From F23-B02 sp963650165 (GTDB taxonomy: Bacteria > Bacillota > Clostridia > Oscillospirales > Oscillospiraceae), in the NCBI GenBank assembly GCA_963650165.1, contig CAVJKX010000011.1:1-58032 (forward strand): a stretch of 58,032 nt of DNA. The letters run 5' to 3'. The notes beneath the pieces were generated by a model, which did not search any database, was not told where the DNA came from, and worked only from the letters and a program-made list of their open reading frames with translations. This document shows, in pieces, positions 50,288 through 58,032 of the stretch. Numbering within the stretch: position 1 is the first letter of the stretch; every line of letters begins with the position of its first letter. A program made the position numbers and the translations under genes.

Positions 50288-51475
50288 TTATTTCTTCAGG
50301 TTCTCCTTGATGACCTCGCCGAGGATGGTCATGCCCTTTACGATCTTGTCTTCGGGCATGCAGGAGTAGTTCAGGCGGATGCAGTTATTGTGGCCTGCAT
50401 CGGGGAAGAAGCCGTCGCCGGGAACGTAAGCAACGTTGCGCTCGAGGCACTGCTTTGCCATCTCGTTGGTGTTGATGTACTCGGGGAGCTCGACCCAGGT
50501 GAACAGGCCGCCGTTGGGGTGAGTGAACTTCGCCTCGGGCGGGAACTCCTTCTCCATGGTCTCCATCATGACGTCGCGGCGCTTGCGGTAGCACTCCTTG
50601 ATGGCTGCAACGTGTGCGTCGAGGTCGTACATATCGATGAACTTGGAGACAACGAGCTGAGCCTCGGTGGAGGACTGCAGGGAAGCTGCCTGAGCAAGGA
50701 AGTTGTACTTCTGGAGGATCTCACCGTCTGCGCAGACCCAGCCGAGGCGGTAGCCGGGGGCGAGGATCTTCGAGAAGGTGCCGAGGAATACGACGAGGCC
50801 CTTGGTGTCCATGCTCTTGAGTGCGGGCAGGTACTCGCCCTCGAAGCGGAGCTCACCGTAGGGGTTATCCTCGATAACGGGGACTTCGTACTTGTTTACG
50901 ATCTCCATGAACTGCTTGCGGCGCTCCAGAGGCCAGGTGCGGCCGGAGGGGTTCTGGAAGTCGGGGATGACATAGATCATCTTGACGTTCTCGGTGGTTG
51001 CGAGGACCTTCTCGAGCTCTTCCATGATCATGCCGTCGCCGTCGGTGGGGATAGCGACGAAGTTGGGCTCGCAGGCCTTGAATGCGTTAAGTGCGCCGAG
51101 GTAGGACGGGCTCTCGATGATGATGACGTCGCCCTTGTCGCAGAAAACGCGGGCCGAGTAATCCAGGCCCTGCTGAGAGCCGGAGGTAACGAGGATGTTA
51201 TCCGCGCTTGTTTTGATGTTGAGCTTTGCCTCCATACGGTCGGCGATCTGCTGACGGAAGTGCTCGAAGCCGTTGGTGCTGGAATACTGAAGAGCAACTC
51301 TGCCCTGCTCGTCCATGACGGCGTCGGTAGCAGCCTTTATCTTGTCAACGGGGAAAAGCTCGGGAGCGGGCATGCCGCCGGCGAAGGAGAGGACCTCGGG
51401 CTTGTTGGCCAGCGCGAGGAGCTCACGGATTGCAGAACCCTTGAGAAGATTCATTCTGCTTGAAAATTTGATCAT
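50288..51475 (-). CDS. PLP-dependent aminotransferase, class I/II (aminoadipate/aromatic type)
   Basis: 395 residues. It starts with FSFAGG-like EVLSFAGGMPAPELFP and continues with ALQYSSTNGFEHFRQQIADRM, TSGSQQGLDYSARVF and YVIPDFQNPSGRTWPLERRKQFMEI. The PLP lysine lies in LGTFSKILAPGYRLGW. This pattern matches LysN/MocR-related aminotransferases that act on 2-aminoadipate, aromatic or branched-chain amino acids. The exact substrate is not known. The start has GGAGGAAT. The gene stands alone. Confidence 0.9.
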   Translation of the reverse strand: MIKFSSRMNLLKGSAIRELLALANKPEVLSFAGGMPAPELFPVDKIKAATDAVMDEQGRVALQYSSTNGFEHFRQQIADRMEAKLNIKTSADNILVTSGSQQGLDYSARVFCDKGDVIIIESPSYLGALNAFKACEPNFVAIPTDGDGMIMEELEKVLATTENVKMIYVIPDFQNPSGRTWPLERRKQFMEIVNKYEVPVIEDNPYGELRFEGEYLPALKSMDTKGLVVFLGTFSKILAPGYRLGWVCADGEILQKYNFLAQAASLQSSTEAQLVVSKFIDMYDLDAHVAAIKECYRKRRDVMMETMEKEFPPEAKFTHPNGGLFTWVELPEYINTNEMAKQCLERNVAYVPGDGFFPDAGHNNCIRLNYSCMPEDKIVKGMTILGEVIKENLKK

Positions 51476-51719
51476 TTGCTTTATTCCTCCTGTCTATCAT
51501 AAGGCATTTTACACAGCTATTTAATCATAAATCAAAGCGTTTGTAAACACAATAATTCATATTTCCCTCGTTAAAATCGTGATAATTGCACAGTTTTATG
51601 TTCTGTTATACTGTTTTAGGGCTCTCGGATGTATGATATTGAGCAAACATTCATACATTACATTCAATTTCGGAATACTACATGTAAAGTTTTCGTTTAG
51701 TTTATATTTTGACATTGTA

Positions 51720-51748
51720 TTGATAAAAACGACGGCAAATGATATAGT
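51720..51748 (+). promoter_or_regulatory. Promoter of the glycyl-tRNA synthetase gene
   Basis: TTGATA (51720-51725), 17 bases, TATAGT (51743-51748). The AT-rich gap 51476-51820 contains this and no gene; no T-box (no TGGNACCGCG) or other riboswitch is seen. A small GCGGC/GCCGC hairpin precedes the ribosome-binding site. Confidence 0.7.
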
Positions 51749-51820
51749 TACGGACTGTAGACAACACTATAATAATATTTATTTTTGCTGCGGCAGCCAG
51801 CCGCGGGAAAGGACGGAAAA

Positions 51821-53245
51821 ATGAAAAACAGCGAAAAGACTATGGACAAGATCGTTGCCCTGTGCAAAAACCGCGGCTATGTGTATCCCGGAAGCGAGAT
51901 ATACGGCGGCCTTGCAAACTCCTGGGACTACGGCCCGCTCGGCGTTGAGTTCAAAAACAACGTCAAAAAGGCCTGGCTGAAGAAGTTCGTTCAGGAGAGC
52001 CCCTACAACGTCGGCCTCGACGCCGCGATAATCATGAATCCTCAGACATGGATCACCACCGGCCACGTTTCCAGCTTCTCCGACCCTCTGCTCGACTGCC
52101 GCTCCTGCAAGGCGCGCCACCGCGCAGACAAGCTCATCGGCGAGGAGCATCACGAGGTCAACGTCGACGCGATGACCTTCGACGAAATGGACGAGTTCAT
52201 AGCCTCGCACGAGGATATAGTCTGCCCCGTATGCGGCAAGCATGACTTCACCCCCATCCGCAAGTTCAACCTCATGTTCAAGACCGCCATCGGCGTCACC
52301 GAGGACTCCAGCTCCACCTGCTATCTGCGTCCCGAGACCGCCCAGGGCATTTTCGTTAACTTTGCAAACATCCAGCGCACCACGCGCAAAAAGCTGCCCT
52401 TCGGCGTATGCCAGGTCGGCAAGGCCTTCCGCAACGAGATCACTCCGGGCAACTTCATCTTCCGCATCCGCGAGTTCGAGCAGATGGAGTGCGAGTTCTT
52501 CTGCAAGCCAGGCACCGACCTTGAGTGGTTTGCCTACTGGAAAGACTTCTGCAAAAACTGGCTGCTCTCGCTGGGCATAAGCGAGGAGAACCTGCGCCTG
52601 CGCGATCACGAGCCGGCGGAGCTTGCCTTCTATTCCCGCGCGACCACCGATATAGAATACGCCTTCCCGTTCACCGACTGGGGCGAGCTGTGGGGCATCG
52701 CCGACCGCACCGATTACGACCTTGGCCGTCATCAGGAGGCCTCCGGCAAGGATCTGACCTATTACGATCAGGACACCAACGAGCACTACATTCCCTACGT
52801 CATCGAGCCGTCCCTCGGCTGCGACCGCGTCGCGCTTGCATTCCTGTGCGAGGCATACGACGAGGAGGTCGTCGGCCAGGACAAGAAGGGCAACGACGAT
52901 ATCCGCACAGTTCTGCACCTGCATCCGGCGCTCGCTCCCTACAAGTGCGCGATCCTGCCGCTGAGCAAGAAGGAGATACTCACCGGCCCCGCCATGGAGC
53001 TTTACAATGAGCTCAGCAAGGAGTTCATGGTCGATTACGACGAGACCGGCTCCATCGGCAAGCGCTACCGCCGCGAGGACGAGATCGGCACGCCCTACTG
53101 CATCACCTTCGACTTCAACACCGTCGGCACCGAGACCGACGAGGCCGATCACTGCGTCACCATCCGTGAGCGCGACAGCATGCAGCAGGTGCGCATCCCC
53201 ATCAGCGAGGTAAAGGACTATATCGCTGAGAGGATCAAGTTCTGA
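51821..53245 (+). CDS. glyQS: Glycyl-tRNA synthetase, alpha2 (single-chain) type
   Basis: 474 residues from ATG 51821 (AAAGGACGG upstream). Class II motifs include YVYPGSEIYGGLANSWDYGPLGVEFKNNV, STCYLRPETAQGIFVNF and GKAFRNEITPGNFIFRIREFEQMECEFF (motif 2), then EPSLGCDRVALAFL (motif 3). A Zn-ribbon-like CRSCKARH/CPVCGKH region lies at about 100-155, and a C-terminal anticodon-binding domain follows. It charges tRNA-Gly. It lies 10 bases before the LtaS-like gene, so read-through is possible. Confidence 0.95.
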   Translation: MKNSEKTMDKIVALCKNRGYVYPGSEIYGGLANSWDYGPLGVEFKNNVKKAWLKKFVQESPYNVGLDAAIIMNPQTWITTGHVSSFSDPLLDCRSCKARHRADKLIGEEHHEVNVDAMTFDEMDEFIASHEDIVCPVCGKHDFTPIRKFNLMFKTAIGVTEDSSSTCYLRPETAQGIFVNFANIQRTTRKKLPFGVCQVGKAFRNEITPGNFIFRIREFEQMECEFFCKPGTDLEWFAYWKDFCKNWLLSLGISEENLRLRDHEPAELAFYSRATTDIEYAFPFTDWGELWGIADRTDYDLGRHQEASGKDLTYYDQDTNEHYIPYVIEPSLGCDRVALAFLCEAYDEEVVGQDKKGNDDIRTVLHLHPALAPYKCAILPLSKKEILTGPAMELYNELSKEFMVDYDETGSIGKRYRREDEIGTPYCITFDFNTVGTETDEADHCVTIRERDSMQQVRIPISEVKDYIAERIKF

Positions 53246-53255
53246 GGCTGCCGGT

Positions 53256-55115
53256 ATGACCGACACAAAAGAGCGGCATTTTCTGTTCGGCGCGGGTATT
53301 TCGGCCTGTGACGGACGGCGCCGTCGCTTTTGCTTTTATCTTTGGAATTACGGAATGCTCGCCGCCTCCGCGGCGGGGATATGCTGCCTGACGCTGTTTC
53401 TCGGCATCGGCATGGGCAGCTACGAAATGCTGCTGGATTATTTCCGGCATCCGCTGATATTTTTTCTGAATTTCCTGCCGATATTCCTGTTCGAGCTCCT
53501 GCTGCACTGTCTCGTAAACAGGACATGGATCTCGTTTCTGGCCACGTCGGCCGTCTTCGTGACGGCCTCGGTGGGAAACTATTTCAAGCTCAAATTCCGC
53601 GACGATCCGTTCATGTTCTCCGACATTACGGCGATCAACACGGCGCTGGGCGTATCGTCAAACTATAACATCACGCTCACAAAGCGCATAGCCTTCTGCC
53701 TTGCCTGCGTCATTATCGGAACGCTGCTGCTGTACTTTTTCGTGCGCGGCCGCTCCCCGGGCAAAGCGCGGGCAGCCATTGCCGCAGTTATAGCTCTGAG
53801 CATATGGCCGCTGTGGAAGCTCGTCTACTCCGACGCTTCGGTCTACAGCGAAAAAACGGCAAACTTCGACCACGCCAGCCGCTGGGAGGCAAGGGACGTC
53901 TATATATCCAAGGGCTTTGTGTATCCCTTTATCCACAGCATCACTGCCGCGATCGACACGCCGCCCGACGGCTACGACGAGGCCGAGGCCGAAAGCGCCC
54001 TCGCGGCCTATTCCGACTCGGACATTCCCGAGGACAGGAAGGTCAACATACTCGCCATCCAGCTCGAGGCCTTTTCCGATCTTACGGCGGCGGGACTCGA
54101 GGACAGCGGAGACGTGTACGCCGATTACCATGCGCTTGAGGCCGAAAGCTACACCGGAAACCTGCTGACAAACGTCTTTGCCGGCGGTACGATAGATACC
54201 GAGCGCTGCTTTCTCACCGGCTATACGGAGCTCAAGGATTACCGCAGCGATGTAAACTCCTACGTCTGGTACCTGCGCGAGCAGGGCTACACCGCAAACG
54301 GCAGCCACCCCTGCCTGCGCACGTTCTACAACAGATATAATGTAAACGGCTATCTCGGCTTTGAGGACTATCTGTTCACCGAGGAGCACTATGAGGAGTT
54401 CGGCTACCCCGTGACCTACGACGACGACTTTTTCCCCGAGATGCTGCGGCTTTTCAAGCAGGATGTCGCGTCCGGCGAGAATGTTTTCTCCTTTAACGTC
54501 AGCTATCAGGGGCACGGGCCGTACAGCACCGATGAGCTTATCTGGGACGAGGAGGTCTGGAGCGGCGACGTTTCCGAGTACAGCTACTACGCCGTCAACA
54601 ACTACCTCGGCTCGGTGAAAAACACTGTGGAAAACCTCTGTGCCCTCAAGGAAGAGCTTGAGGCGATGGATGAGCCTGTCGTACTGCTGGTATACGGCGA
54701 TCACAAGCCCTGGCTCGGCGACGACAGCGTGTGCTACTCCGAGCTCGGCATAAGCCTTGACCGCTCGACGACGGAGGGCTTCAGAAATTACTACACGACG
54801 CGCTATCTCATCTGGGCAAACGACGCGGCAAAGGAGCTCTGCGGCAGCGACTTCAGCGGCGAGGGTCCGGATATAAGCCCCTGCTATCTCATGAACGAGC
54901 TGTTTTCGCTGCTCGGCTGGGAAGGGAATGCCTATATGAAGCTCATGAACGACGCAAAGCTCGGGCTGCCCGTCATAAACACCTCGGGATTCTATCTCTC
55001 CGACGGCGAGGTCGCCGACAGCGTGAGCGGCACAAGGCTCGAAACGGCGCAGCTTGTGGAGAATATTCAGTATTACATGAGACATAACTTTTTGTATTCG
55101 GAGGTCGCGTCATGA
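53256..55115 (+). CDS. LtaS-like phosphoglycerol transferase/sulfatase-fold membrane enzyme
   Basis: 619 residues. Five predicted spans occupy about 28-200. An extracellular alkaline-phosphatase-fold domain follows with NILAIQLEAFSDLT, the catalytic Thr312 in FAGGTIDTERCFLTG, NVSYQGHGPYS and the metal-binding YGDHKPWLG. LtaS-type enzymes polymerise glycerol phosphate from phosphatidylglycerol to make lipoteichoic acid; related enzymes transfer other phospho-head groups. The start at 53256 has no strong ribosome-binding site, so coupling to glyQS translation is possible. The next gene overlaps by 4 bases. Confidence 0.85.
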   Translation: MTDTKERHFLFGAGISACDGRRRRFCFYLWNYGMLAASAAGICCLTLFLGIGMGSYEMLLDYFRHPLIFFLNFLPIFLFELLLHCLVNRTWISFLATSAVFVTASVGNYFKLKFRDDPFMFSDITAINTALGVSSNYNITLTKRIAFCLACVIIGTLLLYFFVRGRSPGKARAAIAAVIALSIWPLWKLVYSDASVYSEKTANFDHASRWEARDVYISKGFVYPFIHSITAAIDTPPDGYDEAEAESALAAYSDSDIPEDRKVNILAIQLEAFSDLTAAGLEDSGDVYADYHALEAESYTGNLLTNVFAGGTIDTERCFLTGYTELKDYRSDVNSYVWYLREQGYTANGSHPCLRTFYNRYNVNGYLGFEDYLFTEEHYEEFGYPVTYDDDFFPEMLRLFKQDVASGENVFSFNVSYQGHGPYSTDELIWDEEVWSGDVSEYSYYAVNNYLGSVKNTVENLCALKEELEAMDEPVVLLVYGDHKPWLGDDSVCYSELGISLDRSTTEGFRNYYTTRYLIWANDAAKELCGSDFSGEGPDISPCYLMNELFSLLGWEGNAYMKLMNDAKLGLPVINTSGFYLSDGEVADSVSGTRLETAQLVENIQYYMRHNFLYSEVAS

Positions 55116-55456
55116 CGGCAGGCGAAAGCTTTGTAAAGGCGATAAAGCCCGTAGGCTGTGTGCTGTTTCTCATACTTTTTGCCGCGTTCATGGTGTTCTG
55201 CTTCACGGGCGAGGCGCCGCTCGGCGATAAGTACATCTGCCCGCACACGACCGAGTATTACTCCGGGCATCTCGACGAATTTGAGCGTGAGCTTGAGGAT
55301 AATCTTCTTCCGCTCGTTGACGGCGTTGAGGACTGCCGCATAAGCGGAGATAAGATCACGATCGTCATAGCGCCGGACAGCTTCGATGCATCGTCGAAAA
55401 TAATTACCCACTATTACGGCAACACTTTATTTGACATACAAAAATCAGAGAAATGA
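55112..55456 (+). CDS. Small single-span membrane protein of unknown function
   Basis: 114 residues. One transmembrane helix at about 14-32 (GCVLFLILFAAFMVFCFTG) is followed by an extracellular acidic domain of about 80 residues with two Cys (YICPHTTEYYSG, VEDCRISG) that could form a disulfide. It overlaps the LtaS-like gene (ATGA), so it may be an accessory to that enzyme. Unrecognised family. Confidence 0.7.
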   Translation: MTAGESFVKAIKPVGCVLFLILFAAFMVFCFTGEAPLGDKYICPHTTEYYSGHLDEFERELEDNLLPLVDGVEDCRISGDKITIVIAPDSFDASSKIITHYYGNTLFDIQKSEK

Positions 55457-55465
55457 GTGATAAAA

Positions 55466-57370
55466 ATGAAAGACGGATTTATTAAAGTTGCAGCCGCATC
55501 TCCGATGATCAAGGTCGCCGACACCGAGTATAACGCCGGCAAGGTCATCGAATGCATGAAAAAAGCGGCCGAAAAGGGCGTAAAGCTGCTCGTTTTCCCC
55601 GAGCTCACGCTCACGGGCTGCTCCTGCTATGACCTCTTCGGCCACAGAGTGATCCTCCGCGGCGCGGAGGCCGCGCTGGAGAAGGTGATCGAAGCCAGCG
55701 CCGGAAGCGATATGCTCGTTATCGTCGGCCTGCCCTATGCTCCGAGAGGCGGTGCGCTGTACAGCGTTGCGGCAGTCGTATCCGACGGTGAGCTGCTGGG
55801 TCTTGTCCCCCGCTCCGAGACCGACGGCACCGTGTTTGCCGCGGCCGACGACGAGGGCGGCGAGGAGACCGTATGCGGCAAGTTCGACGCGTTCTTCGAC
55901 ACCGAGATGCTGTTCACCAGCGACGTTCTGCCCGGCCTTTCGGTTGCGGTCGAGCTCGGCGCGGACGCAGACGCCATCGACGCGCCCGCCGCACGCCATG
56001 CTCTTGCAGGCGCTACCGTCATAGCCTCGCTTGCCTCCTTCCCCGCCACCGTCAGCTCCACCATTGAGGCCACGGACTCAGTTAAGTACCGCTCCGGACA
56101 CCTGCGCTGCGGCATAGTCCTCGCCGCCCCCGGCAAGGGCGAGAGCACGACCGACAACGTCTACTCCGGCCTGTGCATGATCGCCGAAAACGGCGAGGTG
56201 CTCGCATCCGATGAGTGCGAGGACTGCTTCGTCGTCTCCGAGCTCGACATTGAGTATCTTGAAAATCTCCGCCGCAAGAGCGGCAAATACGGCAGAAGCC
56301 AGTATAAGTACAGCCATTCCGAGCTCTACTGGGGCGAGGAGGTCTGCGAAACGGAGCTTACGCGCACCTACCGCAAGCTGCCGCATCTGCCCGAGTACGA
56401 AAAGGACATGGGCAACTACTGCCGCAGAATGATCGACATTCAGGTCTCCGGACTTGTAAAGCGCATGACCTATGCCGGACTCGACCACTGCGTCGTCGGC
56501 ATCTCCGGCGGCGTTGACTCGACGCTGACGGTCATGGTCTGCGCCGAGGCCGTCAAGCGCATGGGTCTGCCCTCAACGAACGTCGTCGCCTGCACCCTGC
56601 CCTGCTTCGGCACCTCCTCCCGCACGAAGTCCAACGCCATCATCGTCGCCGAGCAGGTCGGCGCGGAGGTCCGCGTTATCGATATCGGCGAGAGCGTCTA
56701 CAAGCACTTTGACGATATCGGCCACGCCCACGACGACTACTCCATCGCCTTCGAGAACGCACAGGCGCGCGAGCGCACGCAGGTGCTCATGGATATCGCC
56801 AACAAGGTCAACGGCCTTGACGTCGGCACCGAGGACCTCAGCGAGTTCGTCGACGGCTGGTGCACCTACAACGGCGACCATACGAGCATGTACGACGTGA
56901 ACATGGGTCTTACCAAGACGCAGGTTCGCGCGGGCGTCCGCTACATCGCCCAGCACACCGAGGACAAGGTCCTTGCCGACGCGCTGTGGGACGTGCTCGA
57001 CTGCCCCGTAACGCCGGAGCTGCTGCCGATCCACGACGATCAGATCGAGCAGAAGAGCGAGGAGAACGTCGGCTCGTACAGCCTTCAGGACTTCTTCACG
57101 CACAAAATGATGATCTGCGGCTTCTCGCCGGCAAAGACCATGCGCCTCGCAAAGGCCGCCTACGGCGACGAATTTTCCGACGAGGAGCTCACCAAGTGGC
57201 TCCGCAGCTACTGCAAGCGCTATTTCAGCCAGCAGTTCAAGCGCAGCTGCCTGATGGACGGCCCGAGCGTCGAGGCCTTCTCCGTCTCGCCCCGCACCGG
57301 CTTCCTCATCCCCTCGGACGCAGAGAACAGTCTGTTCATGGCATCTCTCGACACCGTTGCAAAGGAATAA
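55466..57370 (+). CDS. nadE: NAD+ synthetase with N-terminal nitrilase-like domain whose glutaminase residues are degenerate
   Basis: 634 residues from ATG 55466; a GTG at 55457 is the alternative. The N-terminal carbon-nitrogen hydrolase domain (about 1-285) keeps Glu46 (FPELTLTG). However, the lysine position in the usual VPKTYLPNY loop is Arg116 (LVPRSETDG), and the usual ICEDLW nucleophile segment reads VAVELGAD with Val162 where Cys is expected. The C-terminal synthetase domain is intact: the ATP-pyrophosphatase loop is GISGGVDSTLTVMV and LPCFGTSSRTKSNA follows, with a normal GTEDLSEFVDGWCTYNGDH segment. It converts nicotinate adenine dinucleotide to NAD+. Free ammonia rather than glutamine is the likely nitrogen donor (inference). 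Confidence 0.88.
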   Translation: MKDGFIKVAAASPMIKVADTEYNAGKVIECMKKAAEKGVKLLVFPELTLTGCSCYDLFGHRVILRGAEAALEKVIEASAGSDMLVIVGLPYAPRGGALYSVAAVVSDGELLGLVPRSETDGTVFAAADDEGGEETVCGKFDAFFDTEMLFTSDVLPGLSVAVELGADADAIDAPAARHALAGATVIASLASFPATVSSTIEATDSVKYRSGHLRCGIVLAAPGKGESTTDNVYSGLCMIAENGEVLASDECEDCFVVSELDIEYLENLRRKSGKYGRSQYKYSHSELYWGEEVCETELTRTYRKLPHLPEYEKDMGNYCRRMIDIQVSGLVKRMTYAGLDHCVVGISGGVDSTLTVMVCAEAVKRMGLPSTNVVACTLPCFGTSSRTKSNAIIVAEQVGAEVRVIDIGESVYKHFDDIGHAHDDYSIAFENAQARERTQVLMDIANKVNGLDVGTEDLSEFVDGWCTYNGDHTSMYDVNMGLTKTQVRAGVRYIAQHTEDKVLADALWDVLDCPVTPELLPIHDDQIEQKSEENVGSYSLQDFFTHKMMICGFSPAKTMRLAKAAYGDEFSDEELTKWLRSYCKRYFSQQFKRSCLMDGPSVEAFSVSPRTGFLIPSDAENSLFMASLDTVAKE

Positions 57371-57410
57371 AGCCGATAAGCAAAGAAATAAAGCCGATAA
57401 GCAAAGAAAA
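57369..57410 (+). repeat. Short tandem duplication, 21 bp x 2
   Basis: AAAGCCGATAAGCAAAGAAA occurs twice with a 21-base period just after the nadE stop codon and before its terminator. It is probably a slippage product of no function. Confidence 0.7.
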
Positions 57411-57436
57411 CCCGTCCTTGCGGACGGGTTTTCTTA
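57406..57436. terminator. Bidirectional intrinsic terminator after nadE
   Basis: GAAAACCCGTCC/GGACGGGTTTTC with a TTGC loop. Confidence 0.9.
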
Positions 57437-57470
57437 ATAGGCCGGTATCTTATAACTTGCGGAGAGAAAG

Positions 57471-57659
57471 TTATTTCGAATAATCAGGGGTCGGCAGCAT
57501 GAACTCGAGCACTCCGAGGATCGGGAAGAGCAGCGCCAAAAAGCCGAACTGGGAGCTTCCGTTGGAGCCGTACATCTCGAAGCAGAAAATGCACAGTGCC
57601 GCAAAAGCGATGACGGTGAACACGATTTCTCTGATGAAATTCTTTACTTCGTTACTCAT
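57471..57659 (-). CDS. Small membrane protein of unknown function
   Basis: 62 residues. Two hydrophobic stretches (IVFTVIAFAALCIFCFEMY and FGFLALLFPILGVLEFML) separated by a Gly/Ser/Asn turn suggest a helical hairpin in the membrane. The start has AAAGGAG nine bases upstream and a near-consensus promoter further up. Unrecognised; it lies next to a copy of the dispersed repeat, as does the 38-residue peptide gene at 41.5 kb. Confidence 0.65.
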   Translation of the reverse strand: MSNEVKNFIREIVFTVIAFAALCIFCFEMYGSNGSSQFGFLALLFPILGVLEFMLPTPDYSK

Positions 57660-57732
57660 TTTGAAAACTCCTTTTTATATTTATTTGAATGGTTTTTATG
57701 TTTGTCAGAGATTTAACTTTCTTTCTGCTTTT

Positions 57733-57761
57733 ATAATACTCCCCCGTTCCGCAATTAGCAA
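57733..57761 (-). promoter_or_regulatory. Promoter of the small membrane protein gene
   Basis: On the minus strand TTGCTA (57761-57756), 17 bases, TATTAT (57738-57733). Confidence 0.65.
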
Positions 57762-57772
57762 GCGAATAAATA

Positions 57773-57787
57773 TCATGTATTACATGA
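57773..57787. promoter_or_regulatory. 15-bp palindrome TCATGTATTACATGA, candidate operator
   Basis: Perfect 7-bp arms around one T, 12 bases upstream of the -35 of the small membrane protein gene. CATGTA words also occur as an inverted pair upstream of the 38-residue peptide gene (41712-41737), so a common regulator is possible. Confidence 0.4.
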
Positions 57788-57818
57788 CTTTTTGTAATGT
57801 TAGTTAATTAACTAACTA

Positions 57819-58032
57819 TTTCAGAGGCGAATTGAAGCTGTACTTATACGCTTATTACGGGCCCCTGGTTTTTTTCAGAGGCGCATGAAGTCTGTACTTA
57901 TACGTTTATTGCGGTATCCCGGTATCGAAATAACGGAGGAAACTACAGCGTTTCGCGGAACATGAGTACGCAGTAAGATTATGCACCCTTGGCTTCCCCT
58001 TCGAGGGGAAGCTGTCACCGAAGGTGACTGAA
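57819..58032 (+). repeat. Dispersed repeat element, two 54-bp units plus palindromic tail
   Basis: Units at 57819-57871 and 57872-57924 read TTTCAGAGGCG(A/C)AT(T)GAAG with CTGTACTTATACG(C/T)TTATT. A tail follows with ATCGAAATAACGGAGGAAAC, TTTCGCGGAACATGAGTACG, CACCCTTGGCTTCCCC and the hairpin CTTCCCC/GGGGAAG plus GTCACC/GGTGAC. It is cut by the window edge. The gap 57660-57819 holds the promoter and palindrome listed above and no gene. Confidence 0.8.

Noticed and set aside
51476..51820. Possible T-box leader before glycyl-tRNA synthetase
   Set aside because: No T-box consensus, specifier stem or terminator is visible; only a promoter and a short leader.
57830..57970. Open frame encoding an 18-residue repeat peptide across the 57.8 kb repeat
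   Set aside because: The same repeat in the other two loci has stops or frameshifts, and no start codon with a ribosome-binding site precedes it; treated as a non-coding element.

Overview
The window reads as chromosomal DNA from a Gram-positive, low-to-mid GC gut-type anaerobe of the Clostridia, most likely an Oscillospirales/Ruminococcaceae relative. This is inferred from an S-layer-homology exoprotein, lipobox lipoproteins, an Rrf2-iscS-nifU cluster, a BMP-type nucleoside importer, a LtaS-like enzyme, Shine-Dalgarno sites of the GGAGG type and dispersed palindromic repeats of a kind common in gut Firmicutes. No tRNA, rRNA, CRISPR array, prophage or transposase gene was seen.

Layout. 1-6.8 kb: the tail of a sortase-like gene, a large SLH/lipase-fold exoprotein with a partner lipoprotein, and a helix-turn-helix regulator. 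6.8-12.8 kb (minus strand): xpt, then a guanine-class purine riboswitch with its terminator, then a BMP-type nucleoside ABC importer; together a purine salvage block. 13-15.2 kb: a GPH/MFS sugar symporter coupled to a PIG-L deacetylase. 15.3-17.5 kb: nifU, iscS and an Rrf2 regulator. 17.7-19 kb: a Na+/H+ antiporter. 19.1-23.1 kb: a polar amino-acid ABC importer with two binding proteins, one apparently circularly permuted, and a cofactor-independent racemase resembling CntK. 23.4-27 kb: tandem NSS transporters with duplicated promoter regions. 27.1-29.1 kb: a degenerate kinase/C-type-lectin chimera and a lipoprotein. 29.2-34.3 kb: thiamine pyrophosphokinase, mnmG, mnmA, guaB. 34.3-36.2 kb (minus strand): cysK-cysE behind a cysteine-rich leader peptide and an intrinsic terminator. 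36.2-41.5 kb: KdpD/E-like two-component pair, YitT, dCMP deaminase, HAD phosphatase, P-loop/CYTH protein. 41.5-47.5 kb: a small peptide gene, a repeat element, an MMPL exporter with lipoprotein, an FHA protein, a VTT membrane protein and MntP. 47.6-58 kb: a CAT/E2-like acyltransferase, a ParA-like ATPase with FlK-like thioesterase, an XRE regulator, an aminotransferase, glycyl-tRNA synthetase, a LtaS-like enzyme, an NAD synthetase with a degenerate glutaminase domain, a small membrane protein and a second full copy of the repeat element.

How parts fit together. Sulfur is a recurrent theme. CysE and CysK make cysteine, IscS takes sulfur from cysteine, MnmA uses sulfur for tRNA thiolation, and the Rrf2 protein carries a Cys triad typical of Fe-S sensing. 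The half-site AATTCCTAT occurs twice in front of the rrf2 gene and once in the cysK promoter/leader region, suggesting one regulator for both. Purine salvage is the second theme (xpt, riboswitch, nucleoside importer, guaB).

Best candidates for undescribed biology: the six-cysteine leader peptide with a competing terminator/antiterminator before cysK-cysE; the amino-acid importer operon that combines a circularly permuted binding protein with a CntK-like racemase; the NAD synthetase lacking two glutaminase catalytic residues; the pseudokinase-lectin chimera; and the tandem 54-bp dispersed repeat element. All family assignments are from recognition of motifs, without database searches.
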